A DNA stretch of 64,000 bases. It comes from Phragmites australis (lineage: Eukaryota; Streptophyta; Magnoliopsida; Poales; Poaceae). Position 1 is the stretch's first letter. Every line of letters starts with the position of its first letter. Location of the stretch: the NCBI RefSeq assembly GCF_958298935.1, contig NC_084939.1:25550001-25614000 (forward strand). The letters run 5' to 3'. Positions 1 through 10,781 of the stretch are shown piece by piece. A model generated the notes under the pieces. It was not told the DNA's origin and searched no databases. It saw nothing but the letters and a program-made list of their open reading frames with translations. The position numbers were made by a program, and so were the translations under genes.

Positions 1-73
1 AATTACCAATTGATCCCTGATTTAATACATGTCTTTAATTATGTTCGTTTGATTTTTATCAGCTTGATTAGAA

Positions 74-164
74 ATGTCAACTCCTGATACTAATGGATCT
101 CACGCTGATGATGCTACTGTTATTGCACCGCCATCTAACTCAGCAACTCAATCAGAATCTCAAG
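74..164 (+). other. possible first exon of a transposase-like or unknown gene
   Basis: A short frame opens at an ATG and encodes a Ser/Thr/Asp-rich peptide of about 30 residues beginning MSTPDTNGSHADD. It is followed directly by a plausible splice donor (CAAG then GTACTC). Low-complexity starts like this are common in the first exon of hAT (BED finger) transposases, but no BED finger or catalytic domain is visible downstream. This may be an orphan exon or chance. Confidence 0.2.
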
Positions 165-1301
165 GTACTCATGTGTGGATTGTTACTATGCTGGATGCTT
201 CTTTCTTATTTGCTATATGAGTTTATCTAATTATTTAATTGCTTTGAAATATGAACCATTGTGCTATGAATTCTTATGTTATTATATGCAATAGCTTGTT
301 AAATTGACTTTTTTGCTTATAAAGTCCTCAGTGGCACTTTAATGCATAGTTGAGTTTTTTTTTAATCGAAGGGTTACACCCATAGGTCTCCGTCAGGTTT
401 TGGTTCTCCACAAGATTTGGAGTTGAAGATAATTTTGTACCTCTTAGATGGTTTGAATTTGAATTGGCTTTTTATTCGAATTTCGAATCAGATGCGTTCT
501 TACTGCACTGATCTTTACCCGCTCCGTCACCAAGCCTACCTGACAGAGCTGAGCCGCGTAGGGAGAGCAGCGCGTCAGAGTAGATGATCGAAGAAATGAA
601 ACAAAGGGGCACGAGGGAGGGAAACGGTCATCTCACGCTCTTCCAGACTTCACAACTATTGCTTAAATACAATATTGTAATTCTTCAGACCAGGTGTTAT
701 ATTAATAAAAATAATTTTGTGATGCAGGAGTTGGTGTGTGATTTGATCATGCACGATAATGACGTTGGGAGCTAGCTCGAGGATGAAGTCTAGTCAAGCC
801 TGTCACAGAGTCAGGCAAGGTTCCAATTTCCAAACTGTGGGTTCACAATTCTCTACTTCGACTAGAGCTTGTTTGTCTACTGTGGAACATGTCTGCTCTA
901 CTTTGCGTACCTCCTGTATCGTAATGCTTGTTTTTATCTACTCTATTTTCTTTAGTGCGTGACAGGGGCTTGATCAATGCCTCCATGCACGTTTTTTTTT
1001 TTTGAAAAATTCCTCCATGGACGTTTACATTTATCAATTTCGCACCATGTTTTCTGGCCTCTGACAGTCCAATTTCAAGAATATCCTAGCAGTATTTCGT
1101 ATCGTACCTTAATTAAGCTTTAAGTTCATGCATGATACATGTCAGACTATTTTACTTATAGATTCTGTAGTTTACTGTTGTGTCACTCTCGATTATTGCA
1201 GTCACCTTTACGCTATCTCTAAGTTACGACTAAGAAAATAGTCAGTTACGACGGCACAGATAGTTGAGTTACGATCAGATAATAAAAAATCAGTTACGAT
1301 C
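165..1301. other. no gene recognised
   Basis: The stretch is mixed AT-rich sequence with short T runs (352-363, 991-1001) and no credible coding frame; the small open frames at 584-962 have no recognisable similarity. From about 1220 it grades into sequence rich in the motif GTTACGA, which belongs to the tandem array that follows. Confidence 0.4.
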
Positions 1302-1670
1302 GTAACTATACTGCTTTTGATATTATAACTGGGGATGTGTGCAGAGATTAATAAGTTACGATCACATAACAAAAGTGCATAAATACAACTAGAGAAGTTA
1401 TCGAGATACGACTATATATATTTGTAGTAACTAATCTATCTTAGACTGTAACTATACTGTTTTTGATCGTAGCCGGGGTTATGCGCAGAGGTGAACAACT
1501 TGCAATCACATGACAGAAAGTATATAATTACGACTAGAGAAGATACCGAATTACAATCATATATATTTACAGTAACTGACCTATCTTATGTATTGCAACT
1601 ATATTGCTTTTAAAATTGTAACCGATGGTGAACGCAGAGGTGAACTACGTTGCACCTAAACACATAATAG
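1302..1670. repeat. tandem repeat, ~146-bp unit, about 2.5 copies
   Basis: Three successive units begin at 1302, 1448 and 1595, each with G[TC]AACTATA[CT]TG followed by a T-rich stretch and GNGCAGAG. Spacing is 146 and 147 bp. The copies diverge by point changes and the third is incomplete. No coding function is visible. Confidence 0.75.
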
Positions 1671-2289
1671 ATATACAATATGTGTGCATATAAAGAGAGG
1701 GAGAGCTGCTTGTTATATTAATAAGAAGAAGCAAAGTTTGCAAAACCAAAACGGAAAAGAACAGAAAGGTCCGACCGGGACGCCGGTTGGAAAGGACAGA
1801 AAAACCTATTCTCCTCAAAAGAGACGTCCCAAGCGTCACGCTCCCGTAGATGCCCAAATATCTGTCTCCTCTCTGATTCTCTGGGCAAGGTTAAGCGCAA
1901 ATCGTTCTACCTTTCAAAAAAATTCCTGTTGTGCTCTTTTCAAATTTCCCAGCAGAAGAGGATGATTAGGGATTTTAATCCCTTTGTCGGGCTGCTTGTG
2001 TTGTTTAAGAGAGCTCCCCACCGTTGAAACATGGCTGTTGACGGTATCCATGATGAGGAAAGCAGAGCTGGCTATCACTTTATAGATTATTCCATCCAAA
2101 CATCCAGAGTTGATTTGTATAGAACGGTGTCATTCAGCAGGTGAAATGCATCCACATATAAACAGTACGTCTAATGAAAATTTCATATTGTTGTTCCAAC
2201 TCTGAAAAAACTATGTTGTTTTTTCTTTCTCCATCGTGATCTTGTTACTCCTAATTTTAACAAGGCAACTCTAATTCTCCATTCCTTGT

Positions 2290-2353
2290 ATCCTCTCCCT
2301 TGTCTAATTCGCAAAAAAAAAAAAAAAAAAAAAAAAAATCCTCTCCCTTGTCT
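2290..2353. mobile_element. micro-insertion with poly(A) tail flanked by 16-bp direct repeats
   Basis: The 16-bp word ATCCTCTCCCTTGTCT occurs at 2290-2305 and again at 2338-2353. Between the copies lie only AATTCGC and about 25 A residues. Long target duplication plus A tail is the signature of LINE-machinery retroposition, here with almost no body, as expected from extreme 5' truncation. It lies just downstream of the membrane-protein gene on the minus strand. Confidence 0.6.
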
Positions 2354-2650
2354 TATATGCTTCTCCAATTTTGCAGCCTGGGTGTTATCCACTTCACTTT
2401 CACATCTACTAATCCGTGCAGCACCGGTGAAATTTGTACGGCACGAATTGGTCTTACACGAAACCTCACCAGCCAAGATTTTGTTAAGGGAGTCAAACGG
2501 ACAAAGTGAGTTGTTCGGTGTAGTACAATAGACTTTTTCCATAAAAGAATAGCCATCGAATTGATGTAATACATAAGAACCTCCAAGTTTTCTAGCATGT
2601 CCACCTGTTTTGCTCAGAATTATTTTCTTTGGATAGGCAATGCCCATTTC

Positions 2651-4381
2651 TCAATACCTGCACAACATAAGCCTCAATTGAGCAAATGTTTCAAATAGGT
2701 AAATTGCATCACATCTGTTATGATAAGAAAAATGAACAATTTTACCTGCACAAACTGAATCCTTTGTTTCTGAAGCGCTAGGTATGGATTTCTGGACATA
2801 AAATGAAGCCGTTTCATCGCTAGAATCAGTGTTTTTAGTGCCTTCATTAATTCCATAATTTACTTCCAACACACATGCATCTGAAATTGCCGCGCTTACT
2901 ATTTTTATCTCTTCACCTATATGTGCTTCCATTGAACCGAACAACTTGCCATTGTTCCCTGCTCGCTCAGAATCGCTGTCTGAGTGACTATCACAAGCAT
3001 CTTTTCCACTAAGTTCAGGCTTTTCTGGCTTTATGCCAATGTGATGTTGCAGATAAGTAGACTGCCGTACATATAAGTTCCCATGCTTTCTATGCTGAGT
3101 TGATGGAAAGTACAAGCGAGGAGTCCAAGTTTCCCGCAATTGCCTGTCATGGTCCACAATTTGGTCGAATGGAATATCAAATGGTTTTCTCCAGGGAAGG
3201 AGAACAGATGGTGCTGAATCAGGAATCTGTGGTAACTCTACTGTTTTCTCTGAACATTTTGAAGGATCAAACGGATTACACCTTGGTGTGGAAATGGAGG
3301 GAACCTGGACATGGAAGCGCGAGACCTCCTCCATTTTCTGAATTGCATCAGCGGCTTGCATGTCCATTAACCCCTTGTCGAGTTCAAACTTCAGAATATT
3401 CTTCGCTCTTCGCCGCTCCATCAAACTCTCAAAGTTACTATTCTTTTCCAAATCAGAAGAGCTTAGAACGGCAATATCCTTCCAGTTATTTCCGTCATCT
3501 TTCTTCTCTTCTGCCCCATCTTCATTTGAGCTAAGGTCACCATCTTCAGAGTCATCTTCGTCACCATCTGATGAAGAATTCAAGTTTTCTCTGAAGGTTG
3601 AGGAACGGTGACCAGTCCCCAAGTTTGCAGGTGGTTTCAACTCATCGAGCATCGGAATAATGTCAGTGATTGATGCATCAGAAGAACTCTCGGTAAGATC
3701 AGATTCAGAATCAGAACAAGGATCCTGCCTCATTACAGGTTGCCAACATGAGCTCATGAGTTCACCAAACTGATACTGATTTTTCACTCCATCGTGACCC
3801 CTCTCAGAATTGGTGTTGTCAGATTCTTGCAGCTCAACCTTCTCGTAGCTTTCTTTGACACCCTCTTCCTTGTCCACAATGACGTTGCTCTTGGCAAATT
3901 CAGAAGATTCTGCACAAACAGCATCGGCTGACACACACGTGACATTTTCATTATCACAGTGAGTAAAATGCAAAATACAATCAGAAGTTCTCTCCTCAGT
4001 GTATATAGCTTGACTTTCAAATCTCTTCGCTGGGTGAGCCTTGACATCAACATTCTCAATCTCCTCAACTGAACAGTCAATAATGGAAATTTCGGAATTA
4101 GGGGACAAAGTGTGTTGGTTCTCCAATGTTTCCTCTCCAATCACTGGTGCACCTGGTTCCCCATAACGCAAAAGTGCTCCAAGAAAAAGTGCAGTTAACA
4201 GGAAGACCGGGGAGGAAGACAGCAGGAAAGCGATTAGAGAAGGGCAAAGTTTGTGCAGGAATAGCAGCAAAATGCCAGCGCCAAGCATTGGATAATCACA
4301 AGCAGATTGATAGACAAGTCTGATAGAAGAATACACTGTTGTCTTGATGTGCGATAGAAGATGGTTCAGATCGAAAGCCAT
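2651..4381 (-). CDS. membrane-anchored acidic protein, cardiomyopathy-associated-like plant family
   Basis: The minus-strand frame is open from 4450 to 2651. The Met at 4381 (MAFDLNHLLSH) is preferred as start because it opens directly onto the amphipathic and hydrophobic N-terminus; 23 further residues lie upstream. It gives about 576 residues. Residues ~30-75 hold two closely spaced hydrophobic segments (GAGILLLFLHKL, SPVFLLTALFLGALL), so membrane anchoring is likely. The middle is Ser/Asp/Glu-rich. The C-terminal third has a basic ERRRAKNIL segment and the block SAPSVLLPWRKPFDIPFD, characteristic of an uncharacterised plant family that databases often label cardiomyopathy-associated; no biochemical role is established. 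A good donor (GCAG then GTAAAA) near 2746 and an acceptor near 2658 suggest that the last ~30 residues could be spliced out, giving a different short C-terminus. Confidence 0.7.
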   Translation of the reverse strand: MAFDLNHLLSHIKTTVYSSIRLVYQSACDYPMLGAGILLLFLHKLCPSLIAFLLSSSPVFLLTALFLGALLRYGEPGAPVIGEETLENQHTLSPNSEISIIDCSVEEIENVDVKAHPAKRFESQAIYTEERTSDCILHFTHCDNENVTCVSADAVCAESSEFAKSNVIVDKEEGVKESYEKVELQESDNTNSERGHDGVKNQYQFGELMSSCWQPVMRQDPCSDSESDLTESSSDASITDIIPMLDELKPPANLGTGHRSSTFRENLNSSSDGDEDDSEDGDLSSNEDGAEEKKDDGNNWKDIAVLSSSDLEKNSNFESLMERRRAKNILKFELDKGLMDMQAADAIQKMEEVSRFHVQVPSISTPRCNPFDPSKCSEKTVELPQIPDSAPSVLLPWRKPFDIPFDQIVDHDRQLRETWTPRLYFPSTQHRKHGNLYVRQSTYLQHHIGIKPEKPELSGKDACDSHSDSDSERAGNNGKLFGSMEAHIGEEIKIVSAAISDACVLEVNYGINEGTKNTDSSDETASFYVQKSIPSASETKDSVCAGKIVHFSYHNRCDAIYLFETFAQLRLMLCRY

Positions 4382-5691
4382 ATTTATCGCCTTGAGTTCA
4401 GTCCTGAGGCAAAAGCCTAGCCTGGTATGGTAATAGGAAGCAGGAAGCATATTAGTACTATGGAAATAGTTGAAAACAAGTATAGTGCTTTAAGCATGTC
4501 AAGGCAAATCGATCCCATAATATGGGGTGGTCAATTGAGCGTCGTTTCAGTTACAGATCAAGAGAAATATGAAAAATGTTTTTTTTGTGATTTTTTCTGG
4601 TTCTCGGTGAACAATTCATCTGTTCTGTCTAACATTGATACTTGGTCGGAAAATCCTTGATCTGTACCACCTAACATTGTACAGCAAATGAGGGAGTGAA
4701 AGGCACTGCTTTACAAAACATATCAATGGTACCAAATAGAAACTAATTTGATCAGATACCCAATCCTTCAGCAGACGGTTTATTCTGAATCCACTAGCAC
4801 TACAGAGTTATGTGTCTAAGAGCAACCCAAACGAGAGAAAAACAATAGTAAATTCTGGTAAAAGAATCGAAACCTAAGCAAATTTGCAGATCAAATCAAC
4901 ACATTGAAATTACGCAAAATGAAACAAAGAGCTTTGGCAGCACAAAGCTATATGACTGCTCACAAGAGAATCTAACAATGGCACTCATCAAGAAATGAGC
5001 AGTGCAGCGTAAGAAACAAGATTCACGGCACAATAACTGGGAAATGAAGACGCTCCTGCCGCAGCTAGACGAGAGACGGCAGCAAGAGCCAGAATCCTTC
5101 AAACGTCTCGCACGAATGCAGCAAGAGGTGACGGGATGGGGAAGGAATGGCCAGGGGGAACAGGTGACGGGGAGGGAGAGAATAAAGCAAGCAAGGAGCC
5201 AAGGAGGCACGAAAGCTCTCCTTTTTCTCTTCTAGGAGGATTCTTTGCTTTGGAGCAGCAGCACCGCCAACTTATGTCCTTCTCAGGGTGAGTGAAGCTT
5301 GAAAATTCACGTTATTGTCATTTGAAGATAAGCTTGATTGATTTTTGTCCCGCAACAGGTGGCATCCGATCCATCTGACCTGGCTCTGCCTGATCCTGCA
5401 ACTCTGCAGCGTGGACCATACCGTACAGCTCCATAGCTAAGACACTAAGGTTTCACCATTTTCCGCCATTGTGCGACAATGCTTTACCGGCAACAAGCCT
5501 GACCACTTGCCTTCACCAAAGCTGCGAGATCAAAATCTGGACAGTTGTGACCGAGATGGGCTAGAAGCCCTCCCATCTCCGTTTCATATTGAGCTCACAC
5601 CAACCATTCGAGCTATTCGCATGTAGAGGCAGAAGCCTTGTGAATTTCTTCTCAATCTGTCTCCAGATGGTACAACGAAGGTGCAGCAGCA
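4382..5691. other. upstream region of the membrane-protein gene; no second gene seen
   Basis: This interval should hold the 5' UTR and promoter of the minus-strand gene ending at 2651. The small frames on both strands lack recognisable domains. The sequence continues across the 9-bp duplication into 14526, so it is the original insertion locus of the large MULE. Confidence 0.4.
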
Positions 5692-5700
5692 TGTGGTCAC
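5692..5700. repeat. 9-bp target-site duplication, left copy
   Basis: TGTGGTCAC here matches TGTGGTCGC at 14517-14525 with one mismatch. A 9-bp duplication is typical of Mutator-superfamily insertion and fixes the element ends at 5701 and 14516. Confidence 0.8.
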
Positions 5701-5905
5701 GCAAAAAATACGAATTTATATAATGTACCTGAGCGTATTTATTAAAATAGATAACATATTACTATATTCACGATTCTAGCATCTGTATTCGGTACATGGT
5801 GTGCCGAAAATATCTTTTTTGGGCCGTGAATCACCTGTATTCGGCACACCGTGTGCCGAATACAGGGAACAGTATGTATTCGGCACACGGTGTGCCGAAG
5901 TACCT
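5701..5905 (+). repeat. left terminal inverted repeat of the MULE with three 21-bp palindromes
   Basis: The repeat starts GCAAAAAATACGAATTT and pairs with the reverse complement of the right end, GACAAAAATATGAATTT. It contains three copies of a 21-bp near-perfect palindrome with half site TTCGGCACAC at 5788-5808, 5840-5860 and 5879-5899. The first spacing is enlarged by about 20 bp compared with the right end. Confidence 0.85.
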
Positions 5906-6416
5906 GTTTTATGATTTTTTTTTTTGCACGTGTTGTTATTTATGTAATTGGCAAATATGGTCGTGGCTGGCCGCGGTTCGCTTCTGTCATCTGATACCGG
6001 TATTTTGTTATTTCATGTAATTAACAACTTTCAACTAAATTTAAAATGAGTTGTTAATTTAACTGTCATTTTATCTCGGTGAGTTGGCACTTCATTTTAT
6101 TGGCAAATTTCAACAAAATTTATAATTATGTACCAGTGTATTGTCATTTCATGTAATTAGTAACTTTCAACAAAATTATAAATTATTTACTAATTTAACT
6201 GTACATTTCAAAATACATGATAAAGAAAGCATGTAGTCTCTAAGTCGACGGGCAGCCTTAACACTTAGGTATGTTTAAACATGCACAACATTAACCCTTG
6301 TATCAATGATCATCTCAAGATGGCGGTGGAAAGTGACGACGTACATTAACGAAAGAATGCCAGTTGTGCCAGTCAAGACTATCAGGGTAAGATGGTAGTC
6401 GTCTCCGAGGTGATGG
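5906..6416. other. MULE sub-terminal region, no gene
   Basis: The stretch is AT-rich with recurring fragments such as TTTCATGTAATTA and AACTTTCAACAAAAT (around 6012-6190), a degenerate direct repeat. It would be the 3' flank of the minus-strand third frame. No open frame of interest. Confidence 0.5.
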
Positions 6417-7277
6417 TTAGAAGTTGTGAGGACGGGTACAAAGAAATCCAACATCATCTTCACGATCATCACGGTCCTCCGGAGATGGAGGCCTCAGAGG
6501 GAGGGCTCGAGGTGGCATGAAATCTTTGTCGTTGGTGTCTTGAGGTATCACGGTAGGAGCACGTCCTATTTCGTTGTTGGTTGGACATCATGTCGATGTG
6601 ATGTGTGAACATCCTCTTGTAGTGTTCGTTGAATCTTCTCCTGTATGGCTGGTGGAACGTCGAGACATTGGTGGCATGAAATCATCGGCCGCATCAGCGT
6701 CATCATTTTCAGGTAGAATAGTAGAGGGCGCTCTTGTACACCATAGGTTCGCTGATCTTCGTCGTCTTCTACGCGAACCAGGTATCATACCCCCGCCGAA
6801 GAGCATATGGATTACCAAGAAGTGTGGGATTTCTTTGTCGATCAACTCTGCGTCTTCTGGGAACGCCTAACGCAGAAGAGGAGCATTCGAATCAATAGCA
6901 ATAAGATAAGTAGGGTGACCAAATAGAAAATAACGAACATGTATGTGGGATGCATACTGGTCGGGCAACATCACCATCCTTCTTTGCCTCATACAGAAAC
7001 CCAGCACAGAAGGATGGTCGGCTAATTCGCACACCCTGAGGTATATTTGGCGGCGCTCATGTAAGAGGGCCCTAAGGTCGTCGGTTGTTACATGTAGGAG
7101 TGGAACGGTGAACGCATAATAGGGCCGTCTTGCATGCAATTTAGACACAACTTGGATTAGGTTGCTCTCATTAAAGGTATCATCCTTCCCTCCATACACA
7201 ACATGTAAGGAGGTATTTAATGCTATATCGATCGTTATAGGTATCCATGGATAGCTAGTACTAGAATATCCCGCCAT
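6417..7277 (-). pseudogene. third MULE-borne frame, unknown function, two in-frame stops
   Basis: A single continuous frame of 287 codons runs from the ATG at 7277 (MAGYSSTSYPWIP) to a TAA at 6417-6419. It is broken by a TAG near 6867 and a TGA near 6588. It reads on in the same frame through each stop with similar composition, which argues that it was once one protein. The N-terminal half is mixed and globular-looking (SKLHARRPYYAFTVPLLHV, VLGFCMRQRRMVMLP). The C-terminal half is low-complexity: an Arg cluster (GSRRRRRRSAN), then acidic and Pro-rich tracts with the phrase DFMPP occurring twice. I recognise no domain. It lies downstream of the PMD gene on the same strand and inside the element ends. 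It could be an accessory protein, a captured host fragment or a detached 3' exon of the PMD gene. Confidence 0.45.
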
Positions 7278-7577
7278 ATATGTATTGATCTTTGACTGCA
7301 ATGTTTTTGCTCTGCACCAAAGCACGAATCGCTGGTTATTTAATAAACATTAAACAGGTATGAAATAACGTAATTGATATATACAAATGCTTAATAAGTA
7401 ACTCATAAATAAGTTATGTGTCCTAATTATTTGACAAAGATTATGTAAATTAAATGTAATTACTTTAACACTGCAGTGCATAAGATATAGTACAGATGAG
7501 TACATAATATAGTGAATAACACATAGTACAGATGAGTACACAAAACATATGAGTACACAACATACTGCACTGGCTCA

Positions 7578-10500
7578 TTAACGACGATGACGCTGCACGC
7601 AATCTAAACATGGCCAAATGGGCCATTCGTGCCGGCCCGGCACGGGCCCGACTTGGCACAGCCCGGCTACGGCACGGCCCATCTACAGTAACGGGCCGTG
7701 TCGTGCCGGCCCGCGTGCCTTCCCCTCGGCCCACGGCACGGCCCATCGGTGATCGTGCCGTGCCGGGCCGGCTCGGGCACGATTTCGGCCCGACGGGCCG
7801 AAATAGATAAAAAAAATATATAAAAATATATAGAAAATAGATAAAAATATTAAAAATATTAAAAAATAGCTAAAAATTAAAAATATATATAAACAATAGA
7901 AAATACGCTTCGGGTCGTGCCGCACGCTCGGCCCAGGCACGGCCCGTGGCCTCGTGCCGTGCCGGCCCGGCCCGTCGGTGATCGAGCCGTGCAGTGCCTG
8001 GGCCGTGCCTACAGTGCCGTGCCTCGGGCCGGCCCAGTAGGCACGGCCCATTTGGACGTCTTTAACGCAATCCCTAGGAGTGTAAGCATCTAGCGGGTGT
8101 GTGGCCCTCATCCCAGCGGCCTGAGCTGGCCACTGCCACGTGTGCCCTTGCTCGTCATCTTCATCGCTGTGTGGTATTGCAACTCCACCAAATGTGTATC
8201 CAGAACCTCTAAGTCGGCCCTGCATGTACCACGATGTAGGATCGTCATGCGGGAGTATGGATGTCGGTAGTACGTGCTCCGACGGAGTCCTGAATGCTGA
8301 AGTCTCAGCATGCTGGTACCACTGTGAACCCCCAGGTGCATGGGGATATTGGGGGTACTGGCCGTTCAGTAGCTCGGTGAAGCTACCCGCTTGCAATGCA
8401 GCAGCCCAGTCAAAATCTTGTGTGCCGCTCTAGGTTGGCGTCTGCTACATGCAGTCAATGACGTCCTCATGATGAGTTAATAATACTGGTGGAGGTATTT
8501 GCGTAGCTTGAGTAGGTTGTGTCCACTGAGGGGGCTGGGAACCCAGTGTACACTGGGCGGGAGCAAGAGCCTCCGTAACCTCCTCGACTTCAGCACAAGA
8601 ACGTGTCACATGATGGGCCGTAGACGAATGTGCCTCCCATGATTGTGCCTCATGAGCACTGGACGAGCGCCTGTTGTGGGAGGCACAGGATGAGTCCATG
8701 GCGAGTACATCGTACCCTCTAGAACGCGGGGTATAACCACCTACACCACGTATCATGGACAACAAATGAGACCCTCTCGTCCTCATGTAGTCCCTGAGAG
8801 GGTTCTGATCCCTTCACGTGGATGACCCACTTGCTTCTCCACATGCTTGCTCCGCCTGCATATGCATTTTGTACCCGCTTCGGTCTATATTTGTTGAGGG
8901 TTATGTCAGTAATACGGATGTGTAACTAATGAAAATCATTAGAAGTACAACATCACTTACCACCACATGAAGAAGACGGGCACGATCCTCGAGGAAGGGT
9001 CTGGGGGCTGGCGGTACGTTGCCATTGGGTAAGGTGGCACACGTGCGGGAACAGTACCACAAAAGGTACTCCCACTACGTCCTGTCGTCGTACTGTCCCG
9101 CAGGAACGATGACATCCACTGCGCTTGACTCCATCCACCTGTTTATGTGCTCCGCATTAATCTCCGACCAGTCATGTGTGTCTGCGTTCCCCTGTGCGCT
9201 CCTCCTGTACATGGCATAAACAGCTATAATTTTGTAACATGGATCACCTAATAACGTACAATAACACACTTACTCGTGCGCCCGACCAGCGTCTCGTGGG
9301 GGAGGTACTGGCACCAACTGTCGATGATCGAACTGCCTCTGTACACGGTTAGGAGAATACACTTCCACATTGTTCATGTACAGCAAGAAGCATCTGGTCA
9401 TCCACAAGTTCGAGTCACAAAAACAAGAGGATGCGATGAGACCTCCGATCGCAATTTCGGCCACTCGTTCCATACGCCATGGATCCCACTCCATGAGGTC
9501 GACGATGAGGACGTCAAGGTCACTGATCAACCGGAAGTAGTTTCCATGGTCTTGCTGGTGAGTCCATCGCAACCTGGCATGAATCCACCAATACCCCATC
9601 GTAGGCCTCATGTCGTCGGCAACGCAATCGGAGATGGAAACTGGATAGTAGATCTTGCTCACCCACGGTCGACAAACCGGAAGATACTCCCAGCTCCAGA
9701 GCTATAGAAGGTGTAGGCAGCCAGAAATAGATCCCATCTTCATTGACCGCTGGGTAGTGCCACACAATCCTTTGTACGTAGCAGCCAACACAACAGATCC
9801 CCAACTGTAAGGTATCAGCTCGTACGGACGTAACGCCTGTCGTGTTGCAGAACATAATGCCTCCCAGCAAGATGTACAAGTACACCTCGTAATACTGCAT
9901 AACTGTAGCCTCGTCCACATCCGGTGGGCAAGGACCGAACTGTGGTAACCCATGAATCCATGACATGGAGAGCCTAATATCCTTCATGTCATAATGCATA
10001 TTAAACCTACAAGATGCAGAGACTCAATGAAGAACGAACAACACTAGAACAAATGAAGTGCATTACGTAACAAATAATTACCTGCCCTGAATATAACTCT
10101 TCCACTGCTCCTTTGCTGGTCGTGAAAGTACTAACGGGGTGCCCCTTATCGGCAGCTCGATCAGAATGGTCACGTCCTGCAAAGTTACGGTCATCTCTTC
10201 ACAAGGAAAGTGGAACGTATGCGCCTCAGGACACCAGCGGTTGATGAGGCATGTGAGCAGTGACACCTCGATCGGCGAGAGGGGAGTCCTGCCACCGCCC
10301 TCCATGGGAGCTCCGGCCATCATAAGAGTGAACGGTAGTAGTCCTGCCTGTGCGAGTGGCTCGTGGAATTGAGGGTCTAACTCCTTAAGCTTGCGCACAC
10401 TCCTGGAATGCAACGGGACCAACTGCAAAGGTGTGTAATATATTTATTGAGTAAGTACCAAGTTATCAGGGCAATTGAAATTCATATATTATCGTTGTAC

Positions 10501-10605
10501 CTATTGCCCTGCGAAAATCATCATTCCCTTATGGTTCTCGTTGTACCGTAGCTGAAGAAGCTCGGAAAGGTGAACGTTGTCCATGCCAATGATTTCAAGC
10601 CTCAT
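7578..10605 (-). pseudogene. plant mobile domain (PMD) gene of the MULE, disrupted
   Basis: Exons can be followed on the minus strand: 10605-10501 (MRLEIIGMDNVHLSELLQ), 10422-10082 (LVPLHSRSVRKLKELDP), 10006 to about 9272, about 9255 to 8960, and C-terminal exons at about 8790-8450 and 8400-7578. The encoded blocks, including TVTLQDVTILIELPIRG, WGSVVLAATYKGLC and HDWSEINAEHINRWME, are typical of the aminotransferase-like plant mobile domain, shared by transposon proteins and by host MAIN/MAIL proteins. Damage includes a TAG at the end of exon 1, a frameshift near 9830 with a TAG shortly after it, and a TAG after YDDRT in the fourth exon. The last codons (LDAYTPRDCVQRHRR then TAA at 7578-7580) read through only if the hAT MITE at 7605-8064 is removed. 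PMD proteins in MULEs are of unknown biochemical role. Confidence 0.8.
7605..8064. mobile_element. hAT-type MITE nested in the PMD gene, 8-bp duplication
   Basis: The 460-bp element begins TAAACATGGCCAAATGGGCC and ends with the complement of TAAAGACGTCCAAATGGGCC. It is flanked by perfect copies of ACGCAATC (7597-7604 and 8065-8072). An 8-bp duplication and this terminal motif point to hAT. The arms are very GC-rich with GGCCCGGCACGG-like repeats around an AT-rich core (about 7806-7908). It has no coding capacity. Confidence 0.88.
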
Positions 10606-10781
10606 GGTTCAATTAAAAAACAACATAAGACAACAGCTATTACAAAATAGGTACAACAACTAATAGGTGCATGACAAATTACAATACAAACCATGTTTGC
10701 GATTAACTTCATAAAACAAACTCAATTGCAACAAATCTAATACATTCCAGTTCGATCATAGCCTAATAGTTTACCATCTGA

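Noticed and set aside
5788..5899. Palindromic repeats considered as a CRISPR-like array
   Set aside because: Plant nuclear context, only three copies with irregular spacing and mirrored at the other MULE end; they are terminal-repeat motifs.
8140..8433. Plus-strand frame of 97 codons
   Set aside because: It is the antisense of the PMD C-terminal exon.
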